Assembly (NCBI GenBank): GCA_019022495.1
Contig: JAFEKR010000012.1
Span: 248,001 to 312,000, forward strand
Length of the DNA stretch: 64,000 bases
Reading direction: 5' to 3'
Origin: Epichloe hybrida
Lineage: Eukaryota; Ascomycota; Sordariomycetes; Hypocreales; Clavicipitaceae
Program-made: the position numbers and the translations under genes
In this document: positions 24,456 through 37,565 of the stretch, in pieces
How positions within the stretch are numbered: the stretch's first letter is position 1
Layout of the letters: each line of letters starts with the position of its first letter
The notes under the pieces: generated by a model
Seen by the model: only the letters and a program-made list of their open reading frames with translations
The model's database searches: none
What the model was told of the DNA's origin: nothing

Positions 24456-25787
24456 GCACTCTCCTTGTTCAGAACGAGGCCGCTGCAAGAAGCATATATA
24501 CTCCGCATAAGGAATGGGTAATGATAGATGTGGAAGAAGCTTGCGCAGTGCAGGGTAATTGAATTTCTGCTATTCTTTTTCGTTTGGAATGCGCTGGAGT
24601 TGTCTGGTCATGGTTGAGGTTGAGGTTTTAGGACAGGATTATTGCATTTGTTGATTTATAGGTCTCGAGAAGTTGTCTTGCATCTCTTTAAGGACAATTG
24701 ATATCCATTTTTTTCAATCACAATCTTACAATTCCACACGCAGGATGGAGTCCCCATTCATGTGCCCGCGCTCGGCCGTATGCCCGCCCTGTGATGTCAT
24801 GCAGCAATTCGACCAAGCAGGTTGCGCCATCTATTATTGGTAGTGGTGCTGCTATTGCAAGTAGAGCGGTGAGAGCACGACGCACGCGCATCCATGAATG
24901 TTTTTTATTCATTGCGAGCTGGCTGCTCGTGAAGCATCGATGGGCCTCTGCTGGCGCCTATCAGCAGTCAGCAAGTCGAAGGCAGCAGGAGCATCGGCGC
25001 CGCGACTGCCTGGTGAGTTGTGCGTGACTGGCCTTGCCACCCTGCTACCTGTAGTAGCTATGGAGCACTTTGAGCAGCTGGCAAGCCGCTAACGTTTAAT
25101 AAGGAGGGAAAGAAAGTCCTACATATCGTAATACGGGTTTACATAGTTCCTGTCGGGATGGATCCAGGATGACACAGGAACCCCGCCACAAGTATCGACC
25201 CTGGGAAAGACAGTGGCGAGGTACGTATTCTCGCGCGATGACCCCCTGAGCTTGCCCGACAAGGCGGAGTCGTTTTGAGAGAGAGAAAAGAGGAGGGATG
25301 AGCTATTACTAACTAGTTGCCAGGCTGCCCACCCCATCGCCCTCAAATATATGTAGAACCTTGTTCGACGCGGCACCACATCTTTCGAGAGTTCTTCGCC
25401 AACTGATACTCACTTTGGACAGCATCGACAGCCCCCGTCCCCTCTGTTTCCACAAGCCCAACCGATTCGAGGTCTTTTTCATCATCGATATTCGACTTCA
25501 AAATCAGGTGAGACTGCTGTGCTCATTTTTATCTCGAACCCGGGTTGTCAAGTGGGGCAGAGAGGGCTGACGGCCAGCGAGCGCCTGGAGGAGGGGCAGG
25601 AAATAGCAAATCTGCGAAGTGGGCACTTTTTTTTGTATCAAGGCCTGGGCTTGGGCTTTCGTTGCCCCGTCATGGCTTAACTGACCTTTTTTTTTTGCAA
25701 CCATTTAGTCTTCCACTGTCCAAAGACTTTCAAAGCCACAACCAACGAGATACCCTGAAAAAGCCTCTGTTCGCTTATCAACAAAAG
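24456..25787. other. Intergenic: membrane-protein gene to RanBP1 gene
   Basis: AT-rich 3' flank first, then mixed sequence with T-runs near 25,687-25,696 upstream of RanBP1. Small open frames here lack conserved features. The last ~400 bases are probably the RanBP1 promoter and leader. Confidence 0.5.
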
Positions 25788-26853
25788 ATGTCTTCCGTCG
25801 ATGGCACCGAACCTCGGGTTGAGGAGACCCAACCCGCCGCCAACACCACCGAGGTAATGATGGGAGACTCTGACCCCGCCATTCCACGACAACTGCCCTT
25901 GTTTTTTTTTTTCTTTTTTTCTTTCTTCTGATGAATTCGCTTGCCTGCCCTGCGCACAACCCATTCATGTAGGAATGCTAACATGTTGATCTTAGGGCAC
26001 CGCCGACGCTGCTGCCCCTGCTGACGCTGCCGCCCCTGCTGACGCTGCCGCCCCTGCTGATGCCGATGAGAAGCCCGTGACCTCGTCTGCCGTTTTCTCC
26101 ATGTTTGGAGGCGGCGCCAAGAAGGAGAAGAAGGACGACGAAGAGGACCGCGGTGACAACTCGGGTAGCGCAAAGGCTCAGCGAGATGCTGCCAAGGCCG
26201 AAGCTGGCGATGACGAAGCCCCCGAGAGCGAGGATGTCCACTTCGAGCCCGTTATCAAACTGACCGAGAAAGTCGAGACCAAGACAAATGAAGAGTCTGA
26301 GGAGCAGCTCTTCAAGATGCGCGCCAAGCTCTTCAAGTTCAACAAGGAGAGCAGCGAGTGGAAGGAGCGTGGCACTGGTGATGTCCGTCTTCTCAAGCAT
26401 AAGGAGAATGGCAAGACTAGACTGGTTATGCGACGTGACAAGACCCTTCAAGGTCTGCGCGAACCACTACCAGTAAGGCCCGATTCACTTTCTAGCATCG
26501 TGATTCAAAGACTGTTGATGATTGAATTATAATAACGAGTCTGCTCCAGTCGCCCCTGAGATGAAGCTGTCTCCCAACGTCGGCTCTGACCGCAGCTGGG
26601 TATGGAATGCTGCGGCCGATGTGAGCGAGGGTGAGCCTGAGGCCGTCACTCTGGCTATTCGATTCGCCAACTCATGAAAGTACGTGAGGCATTCCGTCAT
26701 TACGCACAGTATACATTGTTACTAACGCGGGGAAAAAAAAAAACAGATGCCAATTTGTTCAAGGACTCTTTCATGAAGGCTCAGAAGGAGAACGAGGAAA
26801 TTTTCGTGAAGGCTACTGGTGAGACCAGCGGCGAGGCCAACACGCCCGAGTAA
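25788..26853 (+). pseudogene. yrb1: RanBP1/Yrb1 with three single-base frame disruptions
   Basis: Ran-binding protein 1 stimulates RanGAP-driven GTP hydrolysis on Ran and releases nuclear export complexes. Exons inferred: 25,788-25,853; 25,996-26,472; 26,550-26,679; 26,747-26,853. The N-terminus has an Ala/Asp/Pro repeat, then VFSMFGGG, and a Ran-binding domain runs from [19 protein letters not shown] to the end. Splice sites are good (TACTAAC branch site at 26,719). Reading the conserved protein needs a frame change at three places, each one extra base: near 26,446-26,449 (between RRDKTL and KVCANHY), near 26,470-26,471 (after NHY), and near 26,673-26,674 (FANS, then E before the splice). 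Everything between is highly conserved. It is either a recent pseudogene or carries assembly errors; since Yrb1 is essential in yeast, a second copy or an error is expected. Confidence 0.85.
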
Positions 26854-28255
26854 GGGGCCGGACACGCAGCAAGTGTACCGCCGTGGGCCGTTCTGCTTCA
26901 TGAACTTGACAGAGCTGCTGCTCCTTGCCACCAACCTGAGTCACTTGGCTCCCATCCTCTCCCCCCTTTATTGATTTTTCCACCATTACCCCATCACCCC
27001 ATCACCCCACCGTCACATCAGCGTTTAGTGTCATCTCAACAGCGAGAGAATTGCATCCTTCAAACCCACGCCGCAGAAACGAAGCCAGACCCGGATAATT
27101 ACTACTCGTCGCAGGATTGGGAGCCACCTGGGCGAGAAGACGGGGACAGAAGTCGAATGGGACAATGGAGTGGGTTGCGGGTCAGAGAATGTGGGCTGAA
27201 TTGGGACAAGCATCCTAAAAGCGGTGTGTTTTTTGTTCCCAAGTGAAGGTTAGCAATTGGTAGATAGCATTTCAGAAGTATCAGGTCACAGCACAAGGTA
27301 ATGAATAAAAAAGAGTCAAAGAGGATTGAAACCGTATCTGCCATGGTTGATTTCCGTGATCAAGTTTGGTTTGGTTCGGTCCTGACGACGACGACGATGG
27401 CGGCGGCAAGGCAACCGGATTGGTGACGCCTGGGTAATGCCTCGGAATGATCTGCGCACTGGAAAACTATTATTAAGTCCATGACATGACTTGTTGGAAC
27501 GAGAACAAGGGGATCTGGGGGCGCATAATACAAGCTCCGGCGTGCATGCAGCACGACTGACTGGAGCTGGGGGAGCTGGGGGAGCTGGAGGGAGGAGAAC
27601 GGGAGAACGGGCCAAGCCAAAAAAATTTGAATTTGGACCTTATTACTGGCTTGCTGGCTGGCCGGGTGGCAGCTGAGAGTGCCGCAAGCCAGCAAGCAAG
27701 CAAGCAAGCCGCCCGCAAAACAAAAACTGCCTGCCCACATTGCCACAGTCTTTTTGCTTGCAAATCGGCGGCGACTCGAGTTCCCCCATCCGAACCTCCG
27801 ACTCTGCCCTGTGTCTCCCCATCTACCGTCGCTTCACTTGCTCGGCATCTTGCCTCTCCATCGCAATTGACGACCCATCGTGCTCGTGCTCTCGACTAAT
27901 ACACGGCATCTCTTCGATACTGGACGCGATCCCCCTCCCCCCCCCTTGTTGATTCATCCTCCGGCTTGGGTCGCAGTGTGTAGGAGGCTTATTCCTATTT
28001 TTTATCGTGTACTTTTCTTTGTTCCAATCCAGTTACACTTTACCTTTTTTTTTACTCCCTATTTTGTTACCATTTTTTGCAATTTCTTCCCGCGCTGCGC
28101 CCGACAGATTCCGGACATAATTATCATTGGGTTTTTTTTTCTCTCCTCCGTTCACCCGTGGTTTATCGGCTTTGCCAACGTCTCGTGGCACGGACAAGGT
28201 GGATCGTATTGCTTCAAACAAAGGCATAGAAGGCGAAGCCATCTATTGAGCCAAA
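26854..28255. other. Intergenic: RanBP1 to Taf14
   Basis: Contains CCCATCACC repeats near 26,990-27,010, GGGGGAGCTGG repeats near 27,565-27,590 and an AGCAAGCAAGC run near 27,690-27,710. CT-rich leader-like DNA begins at about 27,900 and continues to the Taf14 start. No credible gene in either strand. Confidence 0.5.
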
Positions 28256-30019
28256 ATGCTGGTCGAGGTTCGTCTTAACAATTGGAAGATGTATTGCTTC
28301 TTCTTCTTCTTTTCGTTTGCGACATCGTATGCTTGGGTCCCTTCCACGTCGCCGGATGGCGGCATCGGTCGTGTGCATCACCATTTTTCTTTCTCCCCTG
28401 CTCTTGCATTTGCGCGCTTGCGAATACGCGACCTCGTCCTCCTTTGGTCCGCGTTTCTTGTTGGACGGCGTTTCTTGTAGATTGATGTCGGTGGAGGGAG
28501 GACAGCATTGAGCGCGGGAGTTGCGCGAGAAATGAAGAGGGAGGGTGAGGAAAGAGATTCAAGTACCACGAGGATTCTTGGTATATCCCGGGTCTGCCGG
28601 CTGGCATCGAGCTGTGAAGGTCTGCTCAACAGTTGTCCGCCAGTCGGACAAGCGCATAGTCTGCGTCGACCAGAGTGCGCATTGTTGTTGTGACTCCCAC
28701 GAGACCAGCTTGCACGGGTCACTTGTGTTGCCTGTCGTCAATGACCCTTTGGCATTTTCTGTTTCGCGTCTTGTTTTCTTATCTCATCATACGATCGATC
28801 GCCTTGTCTGTTGAACTCTTCTGCATAACGCGTGTTACAGAAAAAAAAAAAAAACAGCCGCTGGGTTCTGCAGAGGACTTCGACTCTCTTTCTTCACTCT
28901 TTCTTTCTTTCTCTCCTGTTCTCTTCTCTCCTTTTCTTTTTCTCTCTCTATATCGACCGAGTATTCCACATGCTTTCTTTCAAAACCACGTCTGCCCCAT
29001 CACAATATTCTGAGACGCACAAAACTTGACGCTCAAAGATGCCAGCCAGGACACGGAAGAATGCTAACGAATTGCAGAGAAGAGTCAAGGTCGTCACCGA
29101 ACAACATGTCATGTAAGCCCTTTTTTCGCATGAAGAAAGTAGCTCCCACCCTTCAAGATGTCCTTCTTCCAAGATGCATCAACATTTCGAAAGACGGATT
29201 GACAAGACGGCGTCTGCTTCGGGCCTGCCTCTCCTTGCTGGGGAGAATCGAACAAAGCAATATACCATGTGCACGTATATTGTCGCCAGTCTCTTGCGGT
29301 GACGCTAATGATGAGTTTGCGATAGTGACAAACCGTCCCCGGTTGCGGAGTTCCCCATGCGAGAATGGAGCTTGCGGTTGCACTTGTTGGACGAAGAGGG
29401 CAACGAGCGACCTGCCGATGTGTTCACCAAAGTGGTCTACAACCTACACCCTACCTTCGAAAATCCTGTTCAGAGTGAGTTTTGACATTTTCAACAATCC
29501 ATGCCCCCCCCGCTACCTGTGTCGATTGGCAAAAAAAAGAAGAAAAGAGAGAAGAAGAAGCTGCTTACAGAACCTACCCCCCTTTTGTTACTAGCCTTCA
29601 CAAAGGCTCCATTCTTGTGCTCCAATGAGGGCTGGGGCGAATTCGAAATCACCGTCGACTGCTACACGACAGAAAAGACGAAATTGACACCCATCATTCA
29701 CGACTTGAATTTCTCCGAGGAGAAGTACGAGGCCACACACACTGTCACCTTCAAGAATCCATCGCAAGCTCTGCAGGAGCGCCTACGAGAGACAGGCCCG
29801 CTACCCAACGACGAGGACCGTCAGAAGAAGAAGGGCGTGGCCAGCAAGAAAAATGCCCAAAAGCACGACTACGAGAAGATTGCCGAGGCACTGGAAAAGT
29901 TGGACGAGGAGGATCTGCTGCGAGTCATTCAACTCATCAACGAGAACAAGGGCCCGGATACGTACATAAGAAGCGATGTTGAAGGTGAGCAATCTCGTAA
30001 TCCCCCAGATGTTCTGAAG

Positions 30020-30050
<31 letters not shown>

Positions 30051-30267
30051 CTTTTCCATCAGTTTGTTGATTTTAGTGTGCGTATGGGCTAATAGCGGAT
30101 AATCTCACTGAAGCCGGGGAGTTTTCGATCGATCTGTACACGATGCCGGATTTGTTGACGAACAAATTATGGGAGCACCTTGTAAGTCGAGCGCCTGGGA
30201 GCTTTCAGCACCGACAATACCGCATTGCTAACATATCTTTCAGTCAAAGAAAGGACTTTTGAACTAG
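28256..30267 (+). CDS. taf14: Taf14-type YEATS-domain transcription factor subunit
   Basis: Predicted 225-residue protein from six exons: 28,256-28,267; 29,078-29,112; 29,326-29,474; 29,595-29,984; 30,114-30,181; 30,244-30,267. The order is an N-terminal YEATS domain (VVTEQHVIDKPSPV, FPMREWSLRLHLLDEEG, VVYNLHPTFENP, NEGWGEFEI) that reads acylated histone H3, then a linker (LRETGPLPNDEDR), then the ET-like tail (GEFSIDLYTMPDLLTNKLW) that binds partner subunits. Taf14 is shared by TFIID, TFIIF, Mediator and chromatin remodellers (family knowledge). The first exon has only four codons, followed by an 810-nt intron ending GCTAACGAATTGCAG; this exon is the least certain. Intron 4 contains a run of about 28 A and its acceptor is AAG, chosen because it restores DVEAGEFSID. 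Confidence 0.88.
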
Positions 30268-31535
30268 GATGGGCTGGCCTGGCCACTCATGTAATTTTTT
30301 TTTTTGCTCGGTGCCCGCTGTCACACAGGGGTTGGGGGTGGGGGTTTGAGAACCTGCGCCGCGGGCGCCGATTCAGCAGTGCTACGCATGCTTTGCCTTG
30401 CCTCGGACAATTCATTTGCATATGGGCTCCATGGCTAAGAAAATGGCGGGGAAGGGCTCCTAAGGAAAGTCAATGTCGGAAAAGGAGAAAATCCCATGTT
30501 TCAACGAGGAAGCAAAGCATAGCATTGGCTGAAGGATGGAGAGTCATGTATGGAGTAGAAATGGCGAAACGATGGCTTAATCTTGTTGGCATTTTTTTTT
30601 TAATCCCTCAACTTGACGCAACTAGGGAATGGGAATGGATAGTCGTGTACTTTTTTTTCCTTTCTTCCTCTTGCGTATTTGCAATATAAAGATATGAGTG
30701 CGATAAAAGCACGCCGTGTTTGAGAAAAAAAAAAAGGGGGGGGGGGGGGGAGGGGGAATATCGAAGTCGCTTCTGCTTTGCCTTGACCGACACAATTCGA
30801 CAAACATGCACATGTATGTACTCTTGGACAAGACCTGCCTCTGGAAGACAAGGGCGAACTAGACTCGATGGGTAAGGTGATGGTGAATGAGGAACAGGAG
30901 TCCGTACATACTCCGTATGTAGTCCGTATATGCACAGTATACTAGTAATGTACGTACCCATGTTCCAAACTATGGGTCTCCTGCAAAGAATCGTTCCATG
31001 GTTCAACTTGTACGTAAGTTCCGATGGCTGGCGCCGCTCGAAAGGTCAAAAGGTCAAAAGGCCCCCCGCTACTACTCCGTGATCTCCGTGGTCTGCGTGG
31101 TAAATGTAACCTATTCTGGCAAAAAATCGACATGAAAATCTGTGCCGTGGCCTGGCCGGGCTGCTCCTCCTACCTTCCGTGCTTGCTACTAATTACTAAT
31201 TCCCCGGCCCTCCTTTTACATGTACTTTTCGAGGCAGACTCTGATCCGACCCCGCTCGCCAGAGAGAGGGGGGGGGTTGATGAGGGGAAGAATTTCTTTA
31301 TTTCACTTCCCGCCTTTCACTTGACCTGACAACCCGACGCTTCTCGACGGGTCCGGGACGGCGGTGCGCCGCCGTCACTGATGACACAACTTGTCACTGT
31401 CACTTGGTCAAAACCACCACCCGCTGCAAACCGAGCATCTCTAATCCAATCCGTACGAAGTCGTCTTCGTCGCAACCTCGCGGCGCCTGATTGCCACCGC
31501 CTTCCGCCTCGCTTCGCCGCCTCGCTTCGCCTGCC
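30268..31535. other. Intergenic: Taf14 to the transcription-factor gene
   Basis: Includes an A-run followed by a G16 run near 30,725-30,752, a TACTCCGTA motif at 30,909-30,917 with two further CCGTA words beside it, and CT-rich promoter DNA after 31,300. No convincing gene. Confidence 0.5.
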
Positions 31536-31705
31536 ATGGCCCAATCTCAGCACGCGGCCGGCACCGCCTCTGCATCCAGCCCCAGCGTCTCTGCTACGCC
31601 AGCAGGCGGCCAGCAATCGCAGCCACCCGGGTCGTCGTCCTCGCAACAACAACACCAACAACAACAGCAACAACAAGAACAAGAACAAGAACATCATCAA
31701 GCCCA

Positions 31706-31736
<31 letters not shown>

Positions 31737-34700
31737 CAACATAAGCGTGTCTACCAAGCCTGTATCCCCTGCCGTCGCCGCAAGGTGCGATGCGACCTGG
31801 GTAGTGTCGACAACCCTCACGACCCGCCCTGCGTACGCTGTCGCCGCGAGAGCAAAGAATGCTTCTTCTCTGCTACTCGTCGCAAGCGAAAGACGGACGA
31901 TGGCGAAGGCAGCGATTTCGACGAGTACATGGTTCGAAATGGCCGCAAGAGGCTTCATGCCGAGGCGAGCTCACCTCCACCACGAATCGACCGCCGCTTC
32001 TACAGCGATGTCCCACTGACGCCCGGAGGCTCCCATGGCCGCGCTCAGCCCTTGCGTCGACCCGATGGCAAGTCGAGTTCACGACGAGATTCGGAACTTG
32101 ACGGCGACGGCGACGCCAACCTGGAAAATCTCGAGGCCCAGACAGCTATGCGCCGTGCAGTGTACAACCCCCACGACGCGCTCGACTTGCTCTACAAGGC
32201 TGCAACCGACAGGTCTGTTGCCGAGTCGTCCGGCAAGGTGGACAACAGTGCTGACTTTCTTAGTCCCGCTGCGAACAATCATGTGCGCGAGGGAAGCATT
32301 GCCTCAGTAACGACGGCTGCCGCTCATCAACCCACACCCCAACTTGATGCCGCCGCCACGGCCAGAGATGTTCCCAGACCGAGGTCCATGTCGAACAAGA
32401 TGCATGTCCAACAACAGCATCAGCCGCGGCAACAGCTTCCCGAGAACCACCATCCTCTGCAAATACCCCCCCGGCAGGCTGTTGATCCCGCGCTCCCACA
32501 ACAGCCAGCTTTGCGAGCTCAACCTGGCTATGCAGAGGCGCTGCGAGCTTGGTCGAGATTCCGCTTCGTTCGTGCAGGCTGGTTCACGTCCCAAGAAGCT
32601 ATCGAATACATTGACTAGTAGGTTGCGTACCTTTGCCATTGCTCGGCTTGCATTGTAGATCGCGTGCTGACTGACTGACCACTTGATACTCGGCAGCTAC
32701 TACAAGTATTTATCACCAATGACGCCGATATCACCACCCACCTTCAGCGACCCTGCATCCCACGTGACTCTTTTGACGGAGGAACCCATTCTTACCGTCA
32801 CACTTCTCACCATCGCTTCGAGGTACCGTCAAATGCCTGGGACAGGCGGCCACTGCCGCTCACACGCGATTCCTGAGCAGCTGTGGACCTACCTTCGAGG
32901 CATGATTGAGCGTTGCCTCTGGGGACAGGAAGCCTTTGGCGGCGGATTCTGCGGCTCAGGCGGCCCTGGCTCCTCGTCCGTCATCGTGGAAGAGACGGAT
33001 ACCAGCAGTACTGCGCCGTGGCGGGGCATGAGGAAAGGGAGTCTGCGCACTCTGGGCACTATCGAATCCCTCTTGATTCTGACGGAATGGCATCCGCGTG
33101 CCCTTCACTTCCCCCCCCAAGAAGCTACCGATGAGCTCATGCTTCCCGACTACAGCGGCGGCCCCACGACGTCCTCTGATGACCCGAGCCGGAATGTCGG
33201 CGCTGGATTTGGTGGCAAGAGGATCGAGAGCTGGCTGGAGCCGGCGTGGAGAAGCGATCGCATGTGCTGGATGCTTCTCAGCACTGCCATGGGGCTTGCG
33301 TATGAGCTGGGCGTCTTTGATGACATCGACGAGATGCTCAAGGACGATACCATTACTCGCCCAGAGTACCTGGACGAGGCCTACAGAACCAGGGCCAACC
33401 GCATCAAGAGATTGCTGCTCATCTATACATCTCAGCTGGCAGGCCGGCTTGGCTGGACAAGTATGACACCTGAGCATCTTCGAAGAGCCGATCCCGCAGT
33501 GTCTCGCCGCCGCACCGTTTCCAACGAGGGGAATACCCCGAGCACCTCGTCCATGACCAACGGCTTCAACTATGTGCCAGACTTGGAGCTTGATGATCAA
33601 ATCATCCACTGCTGGGCCGGAATCAGCAATGCCATGCATGTTGGCAACGAGAAGCTGTTCAAGTCTCGGAAGTACACGACCGAAATCATCCAATCGGGAC
33701 GATATGTCGAGCTACTAAGAGAGTACAGTCCTCTGCTCAAGGATTGGTACAGGGAGTTTGAGCTGTTCCGCCTTCCTCAGTTCATCAGACACATCCTGAC
33801 CATCGAGTACGAATACGTCCGCATCTACGTCAACTCGCTTTCGCTGCAAGCGGTTGTCGAGCGTTGCACCAACAATGCCGGACAAACTGCAAATGGAAGC
33901 AATGGCAACGGACAAGCTGCCAGTGGTCCCACGCAGCTTTCTCCGCAAACCCTGATCAACTACGGCAAGCTGCCGCTCGGTCAGCTCGGCGGCTTCACCA
34001 TTCACGACCAAGAATATGTTCGAGAGGTCGTCGACGGATGTCGGAACCTGCTTCGCACCGTCGTCGACGGTCTCCTTCCAGGGGGCTACCTGAAGCACGC
34101 GCCAGTCCGGACTTACTTTCGCATCATCAGTGGAGCCATGTTCCTGCTCAAGACGTTCGCTCTGGGCGCCCCGCGGTCTGACGTCAAGATGAGCATAGAC
34201 CTCATGGATGCCTGCGTGGAGGCGCTGCGAAACTGCGTCGTGGACGATGTGCATCTGGGCATCCGCTTTGCCGACCTCCTCGAGACGCTGACGAGTCGAT
34301 TGCGAAACCGGTTCATCCAGGCACCAACCATGCAGCAGAGCTCGGCCAAGGATCAAAGTCCTCTTCCCGAAGGCGCCGCCATGCCTGGTCTCGCTACTAC
34401 TACTGCGCCTGCAACCGGCGGCGACACTGCCAATTGGGTGGGCAAGCATGCCCAGAAATTGCGCGAAGGCCTCAATGGACAATGTAAGTCTCCGTCTCCC
34501 ATGATTTGAAGCTTTTGTCACATGCTGCTTACTTCCAACAAGACTAGACTGGATCAATAAATGCTAATGTTTCCATTGTCTCAGGTCGCCCAGTTTCCCC
34601 AGGAGCCGAAGGCAGCAGCAACAACAACAACAACAACAACAACAGCAACAACAACATCTCGGCCACGCCGTTCGACTTGTCCACGGGCAACTTTCCTTAC

Positions 34701-34997
34701 CCGGGTACGTCGTCCATCGGGCCGTCTACTCCAGCTCCCCACGTCGAACAAAATGGCGTCGCTGCTCCCGCGCCCGGCGTCGACATGCAGCTCTTTGACG
34801 AATGGAACAATCCCGGCAACGAGATGTGGTACCTGCCCCCCGGCCCCGCCTTCTTCCAGAACATGGGGGGTGGTGATAGTTCCGTTGCCATGACGGCCGA
34901 GGGCGTCAACGTCGGTGGTCTGGACCTGCTCGAGTACATGGCCATGGACCCCGTGCAATTCTCCAGCATCGACGGGCCAGGATCGGCCAACGGGTGA
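31536..34997 (+). CDS. Zn2Cys6 fungal transcription factor
   Basis: Predicted 1,093-residue protein from three exons: 31,536-32,617; 32,697-34,483; 34,585-34,997. All introns are GT-AG and the phases close without error. The N-terminus carries polyglutamine (about residues 37-56) and polyalanine (about 59-67) tracts. The binuclear zinc cluster follows at residues 76-108 with spacing CX2CX6CX12CX2CX6C and the core [10 protein letters not shown]; the basic SATRRKRK stretch after it may be a nuclear signal. The middle region (about 380-800) matches the fungal-specific transcription factor domain. An asparagine run opens exon 3, and the acidic C-terminus ([16 protein letters not shown]) may be an activation domain. 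It resembles the Aro80/War1-like branch, but the target pathway cannot be read from sequence. The open frame runs 15 codons further up only through a non-ATG start. Confidence 0.88.
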
Positions 34998-36146
34998 TGA
35001 AAAAGTCGCTGGCGGGGACATTCGGGAACCCATGATTGAGGGGTTTTCCTTCGATTCCGCAGAAAGCAGCCCCATCACGACTTGGGCTCGATCCCTCCTC
35101 ACCCTTTCATCCAAAGTTTGCCCCGCGCACGACCCCCCCCCCCCCAAACGTGCAGTGAATGCCTCGTAGATATACACTAAAATCACGTACGACGACACGA
35201 GGACCGCGAAAAGGATCAGTAAAAGTTTGCATCATATTCTGCAATCTCGGCCATCAACAAGGTGTTCTCCCCTTTCTCTTTCCATCTATACTTTAAAGGG
35301 GATTCTTTTTTTCAAACGACAGGATCGAATGAAATGGACCATTGTGGACACGACCAATCTGTCGCCAGCCAGCCAGCCGGCCAGCCGCCCAGTCAGTCAG
35401 TCAGTCCACAAGACGTCGATGATGACGGGCAACGAGTGCAGCACGCACGACTGATAGGTGAAAAGATGCAGAGAATATTAAAGTCTTTCGGTGGTGGCAA
35501 TTGTAGATACGATACACTAGGTGTCAGTAGCAATCTATTGACTAGTCTACATGATACTTTGTGTGCCATCATGTTGACGACACAGAGCCAGAGCCGTGTA
35601 TAGTGTCAACAGAGAGGCCAACGTCCTTCGCTCCAATGACAAAGTCAACAAGCAGAGCACATGTACTGCAAGGTTTTGATGAATGTAGGCCGATTTGAAA
35701 TGATATTTGCTTTATCAATGGAATAAATCATTGATGCTACCTTGGCTAATACAACATGACATCTCCTAATTTCCCAAAGCCAGCCGACTCTTCTTTTTTT
35801 TGCCCCACTGGGTAGAAAATTTGCTGCATGTAATTTAATACGTTTGAAACCCACAAATGAGAGAAATTGTGCAACAAGATTGTATGAGAAAGTGATGGAA
35901 ATGGCGAGCATATCGTGGTCCGGCGTTAGAAACTGACACTGATGTGTGCCTCTAGTGGGGGGTTCGGTATCCGAGCGATCCCTGGAGACACACAACGAAC
36001 GATGCGTGAAAGAAACAATTTGGCCACCTGGCCAAAAATAATGTAATAATGGGAGTTTCGGACAAACCCAAAAAAAAATAAAAAAATAGAGGGGGTATTT
36101 AAGGAAGTGAAAAAATCAAGGTTGTTTGAAGTTGTACCAACACCGG
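34998..36146. other. Intergenic: convergent 3' ends of transcription factor and ADF-H genes
   Basis: Holds a C10 run near 35,141-35,150, CCAGCCAGCCGGCCAGCC and CAGTCAGTCAGT short repeats near 35,365-35,405, and AT-rich DNA. No convincing gene. Confidence 0.5.
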
Positions 36147-37530
36147 TTAGAGTCCGTAAGTGGTTCCTCGAGTGGAATGGGCTTCTTGCAGGGCTGTGCG
36201 TTTGTTAGTTTCCCTCATCTCCCTCAGTCATTACTTCAGTATAGCGTGACTTACTTTGCAGCACTCTCAACTGTCTGGTGCGGTCCTCGCAGGCAACTTG
36301 AATGCCTGAGCCCTCGATGAACTCGAGGACAACACTATTGGGGAGCTCCTGCACCTCCACATCGGGAATGTTGGGAGGCCGGAACTCGCTGAGGTGATAT
36401 CGTTTGGTGCCTTGGGCTGGACGGTCGTTTTGGACCGGTAGAGCGCTTAGAATGAGGAAGCCCTGCGAGTCCAGGCTCATGTTTCTGCGTTTCCACAACA
36501 GGTTGTCGGGGAACTGAACGTTGACATCTCCCATATATGACACAATAGTTGGTGTTCCTGTGGTGGATGGCCGTGACTGAACAGACTCGTGTGCCTCTTC
36601 CTTCGTTGCTGTTGCAGAAATGGAAGGGAGGTTGTTCTTGGAGCGCGAGCTGGAAAGGTTTGACAGTCGACGCATGAAGCGGCCGGCACGTGACAACTTC
36701 TTGTCGCCATTCGTAGATTTGGCATCGTCGCCAATCGCAGATTCTGATGGCAACAATATTGTCTCGCGGTCCTTGCTGAAGGATGATCGAGGGGAAAATG
36801 CCGGATTCGCATGCACCGACTCGGCCCGGCCCGACGAGTAGGGAGAATTTCCTGTATCAGAGGCTACTGACTTTCGTCTCTCCTTGATGAAGCCCTTGAC
36901 GATACCAAGCGAAGACTGGCGTGGCTTGCTGGACTTGCTCTGCTCATACAAGTCGTTGCCGCGATCCTGAGTGTGCTCGAAGCCAGAGTAATCCTTCTCT
37001 GCAGCAAAGGCAGTTTGATGATCTACCAGAAGCGGCGACTGCTTTAACTCCAGGTGATTGTATTCAGATGGATCTCTGGGCGGCTCAAAGCTCATGTGCC
37101 CCGTGTGGTTTGGGTCTCGAATGATTCTAGCCATGACTGAAACTGACTCTGGGCGGGCCTGGGTGTTGTTACCACTAGGAACGCCCGGGTTGCAAGGAGT
37201 TGCGCTAGCTGTCGGCGACTCAAACATGGACAACCGGCTCGTCACAGACCCGGATCGTTCGAGACGATTGCGTCCAACTGCTTCCGCAGGAACTTCTTGG
37301 CTTTGCTCGGGTGGGGGGGGTGCCTGGTTGCGAAACGAATTGGCCCTGTCCATGACGGAGGGTGATCTGGACGGCTTTCTCTTCTTGACTGCATAAAAGG
37401 TCGAAGAAGGTCGTTCTCTGGCAGGAGAAGCCGGGGCATCTCCCGAGGCGGCCGAAAGTTTCTCCAAGGCCTTGATTCGTTGCGAGATGCTGGAACCGAT
37501 ATTGTTCGACTTCTTGGCCAGGTTGCCGCC

Positions 37531-37565
<35 letters not shown>

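Noticed and set aside
31317..31958. 213-codon minus-strand frame opposite the zinc-cluster exon
   Set aside because: Low-complexity Gly/Leu/Arg shadow of the Gln/Ala repeats on the other strand.
33715..34557. 280-codon minus-strand frame opposite the transcription factor
   Set aside because: A shadow of the GC-rich coding strand; the plus-strand protein is clearly conserved.
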